From Pseudomonas wuhanensis (GTDB lineage: Bacteria > Pseudomonadota > Gammaproteobacteria > Pseudomonadales > Pseudomonadaceae), in NCBI RefSeq assembly GCF_030687395.1, contig NZ_CP117430.1:3844001-3908000 (forward strand): a stretch of 64,000 nucleotides of DNA, read 5' to 3'. How positions within the stretch are numbered: the first letter of the stretch is position 1; each line of letters begins with the position of its first letter. The notes beneath the pieces are model-generated. The model ran no database searches. It was not told the DNA's origin and worked only from the letters and a program-made list of their open reading frames with translations. The translations under genes and the position numbers were made by a program. Below are positions 62,397 through 64,000 of this stretch, piece by piece.

Positions 62397-63701
62397 TCAG
62401 TGCGCAAACGCTTCAGGGTATTTTTCCTGGTAGGCATCATTGAGCTGCGTATCCGGGGAACGCATGAAAGTTTTGAAATCGGGTACCAGAAAGACCAGCA
62501 GAGACAACAGCAGCACCATGACACCCAGCAGCGTGATTGTCAGTGCAACCCCCAGATCGGCGATCAGGGTGTTCATCGCAAAACTGCCCAAGGGGCTGGC
62601 CGCCGCAGACAGAAATGAAACCGTGGCAAAAATCCGGTTGCGATGGAGCTTGGGCGTCGCCAGCAGCCTCACTGCGGAGGTGGGGATGTTGATCAACATC
62701 AGGCCTACGCCGCCGCAGAAAAAGGCCGCGGGTACGATGAACGACGATGAAACGGTGCCGACCACCACCAGATTGCACCCCAGTAATGCAAAACCTGCGG
62801 ACACACACATGTCACGGGGGACCCGGTCGGATAACCAGCCGATGATCTTGTAACTGCCCGCCAGAATGCCCAGCCCGAAGCATGAATCCAGCAGACCGAT
62901 GTATGTGACCGGGTACTGGATGATGTCCTTTACGTACAGTGGAATCAAAATGGTGAAGAACGGAAACAGGGCAAAGTTGATCAGCATTGCAATGATGGCC
63001 AGGTAAAACTCGACTTTCACTCCGTAAACCACTTTGAAACCGGAATAAATCATGCTGAAGCCGCTGGCACCCGGGGCTTTTTCGCCTTGACCGGTGGCAC
63101 CGATGTGGCTCGGGATGGTCGCGATCAACGCTCCGGCGATGAGAATCGCAAAAAAATCGGCAGCAAAGGCGAACGTGATACCGAACCCGTAAATCAACCC
63201 GCTGGCCAGTACCGGCCCCAGCAGAATAGAAAAGGACGACATTACGCTTTTGGTCCGAAAGGCCAGGGAGACTTTATCGTCGTCTGCGAACAAAGGAATG
63301 ATCGACGCCTGGAGAGGGTCGCGCACACCGACAATCGCACTGCTGATCATCATCAGCGCGCCCACCGTCCAGGGATTGAACGACCCCGTGGCGGACAGCA
63401 CCACCATCAACAGCGCTGTCAGCAGGCTGATCCATGAGGCCAGCTTGATGATCAGGATTTTGTTGTACTTGTCCCCCAGCCATCCCAACAAGGGTTTGGC
63501 TAACACCTCCGCCGCAATGGAACAGGCAATCATGTTGGCGAAGTACAGGGCAGAGCCTGTTTCCTGCAAGGCCCACCAGGCCACCGCCAGTTGATTGCAC
63601 CGTCCACCCAGAACCATAAGCAAAAAGCTGAATTGCACTTTCAGCAGACGCCGGTCGATGCCGGGAAAGCCCCACGTAATGCCTGAAAAATTTGCACTCA
63701 T
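62397..63701 (-). CDS. MFS transporter, probable exporter
   Basis: The 434-residue protein has 12 predicted helices and MFS loop motifs (LLGWLGDKYNKILIIKLASW after helix 2; IIGWLSDRVPRDMCVSAGFALLGC in the second half). It resembles the MFS_3/enterobactin-exporter-like group. Upstream lies a rhodanese gene (gap 47 bp) and downstream a spermidine-synthase-like gene, implying export of a small product made by the cluster. Confidence 0.87.
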   Translation of the reverse strand: MSANFSGITWGFPGIDRRLLKVQFSFLLMVLGGRCNQLAVAWWALQETGSALYFANMIACSIAAEVLAKPLLGWLGDKYNKILIIKLASWISLLTALLMVVLSATGSFNPWTVGALMMISSAIVGVRDPLQASIIPLFADDDKVSLAFRTKSVMSSFSILLGPVLASGLIYGFGITFAFAADFFAILIAGALIATIPSHIGATGQGEKAPGASGFSMIYSGFKVVYGVKVEFYLAIIAMLINFALFPFFTILIPLYVKDIIQYPVTYIGLLDSCFGLGILAGSYKIIGWLSDRVPRDMCVSAGFALLGCNLVVVGTVSSSFIVPAAFFCGGVGLMLINIPTSAVRLLATPKLHRNRIFATVSFLSAAASPLGSFAMNTLIADLGVALTITLLGVMVLLLSLLVFLVPDFKTFMRSPDTQLNDAYQEKYPEAFAH

Positions 63702-63748
63702 TAACGTACCTTTGATTCAGATAGGGCTACTGCTCAAGCCGGGGGTGT

Positions 63749-64000
63749 TCAAGAAACGACGGGGTGACGGTCATCAGGGTAGATCGCCAGATACTGCTCG
63801 ACCCCACCCTCAAGGCTATAGAGTTCCGCATCCTGGTTGACGCTGCGAACGGCCAGTAGGGCTGCCTTGCTTCTGATGCCGGATTTGCAATAGAAAACGA
63901 TACGGCGGGTGGTATCGAGCTCTTCCTGGCGCTTGATGATGTCTTTGAGCGGAATCAGTCCACCGCCCAGCGAACCTTGCTGATGCTCGTGGACATCACG
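63749..64000 (-). CDS. Rhodanese-domain protein, N-terminus outside the window
   Basis: The last 83 codons are in frame from base 64000: DVHEHQQGSLGGGLIPLKDI, then RRIVFYCKSGIRSKAALLAV, LYSLEGGVEQYLAIYPDDRHPVVS. The CKSGIRS loop is a rhodanese active site with the persulfide-carrying Cys. This could be the C-terminal rhodanese of a ThiF/MoeB-MoeZ-like sulfur-transfer protein or a stand-alone sulfurtransferase; the missing part would decide. Stop TGA at 63751-63749. Confidence 0.8.
   Translation of the reverse strand, partial: RDVHEHQQGSLGGGLIPLKDIIKRQEELDTTRRIVFYCKSGIRSKAALLAVRSVNQDAELYSLEGGVEQYLAIYPDDRHPVVS

Overview
The window is high-GC chromosomal DNA of a Pseudomonas, most likely of the P. 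fluorescens/P. koreensis-like group. The evidence is the gene families and gene order (Kup, ChrA, a puu/pot polyamine locus, beta-propeller phytase beside a TonB-dependent receptor, PhnD/PhnE-type ABC genes), many Pseudomonas-type REP palindromes (cores such as GCGGGCTTGCCCGC and GAGGGAGCTTGCTCCC), and GC-rich codon use broken by a few AT-rich patches. No rRNA, tRNA, CRISPR array or prophage was seen.

Layout. 1-13.3 kb: mostly housekeeping and accessory single genes: a cut-off kup, a SleB-type wall hydrolase, a CAP-domain protein, chrA, small envelope proteins, DeoR and LysR regulators, a quinone oxidoreductase-like gene and a PhoD-like phosphatase. A VOC gene here lies between two 61-bp direct repeats, and a formyltransferase gene lies inside a 1.3-kb unit bounded by IS21-like multi-repeat inverted ends. 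13.5-17.6 kb: a structured RNA leader with a small DUF3077-like gene, followed by an AT-rich patch with a P-loop ATPase resembling the Sll1717 family, a four-helix membrane protein and, separately transcribed, a protein with a HEPN-type RxxxxH motif. This is the best candidate for an undescribed defence-like system. 17.7-24.6 kb: an alpha/beta hydrolase, then an isonitrile (isocyanide) biosynthesis operon read right to left: isonitrile synthase, HAD phosphatase, and a fused isonitrile synthase-Fe(II)/2-oxoglutarate oxygenase cut in two by an IS66-type element. 24.7-26.1 kb: two orphan membrane proteins of lower GC.

26-38.7 kb: a polyamine catabolism and uptake locus. It holds a PuuR-like regulator, PuuB, PuuC, PuuA, a PuuD gene broken by one nonsense codon, and a PotABCD-type ABC transporter. 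An IS4-family element with perfect 20-bp ends and a 10-bp target duplication sits inside a REP palindrome between the regulator and puuB. 39-45 kb: ThpR, several small proteins, DUF1428, a lipoprotein with a degenerate VEQ-repeat tail, a deletion chimera of a glycosyltransferase and a glycogen-debranching gene, a beta-propeller protein and an HTH regulator. 45.3-52 kb: a five-gene minus-strand operon (TonB-dependent receptor, two-part beta-propeller phytase, ExbB, ExbD, TonB), which looks like a phytate or phosphate-ester scavenging system with its own energising complex. A degenerate-GGDEF protein and an AraC regulator are divergent from it.

54-64 kb: thioesterase, thioesterase fragment, RidA, a GlxA-type regulator, and a PhnD-C-E-E type ABC operon (possibly selenate, phosphonate or phosphite) preceded by an elaborate palindromic operator. 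A tiny membrane protein follows, then a minus-strand operon of rhodanese (cut by the window end), MFS transporter and spermidine-synthase-like protein, which may be the end of a larger biosynthetic cluster. All functional statements rest on reading the translated sequence; no database search was possible.
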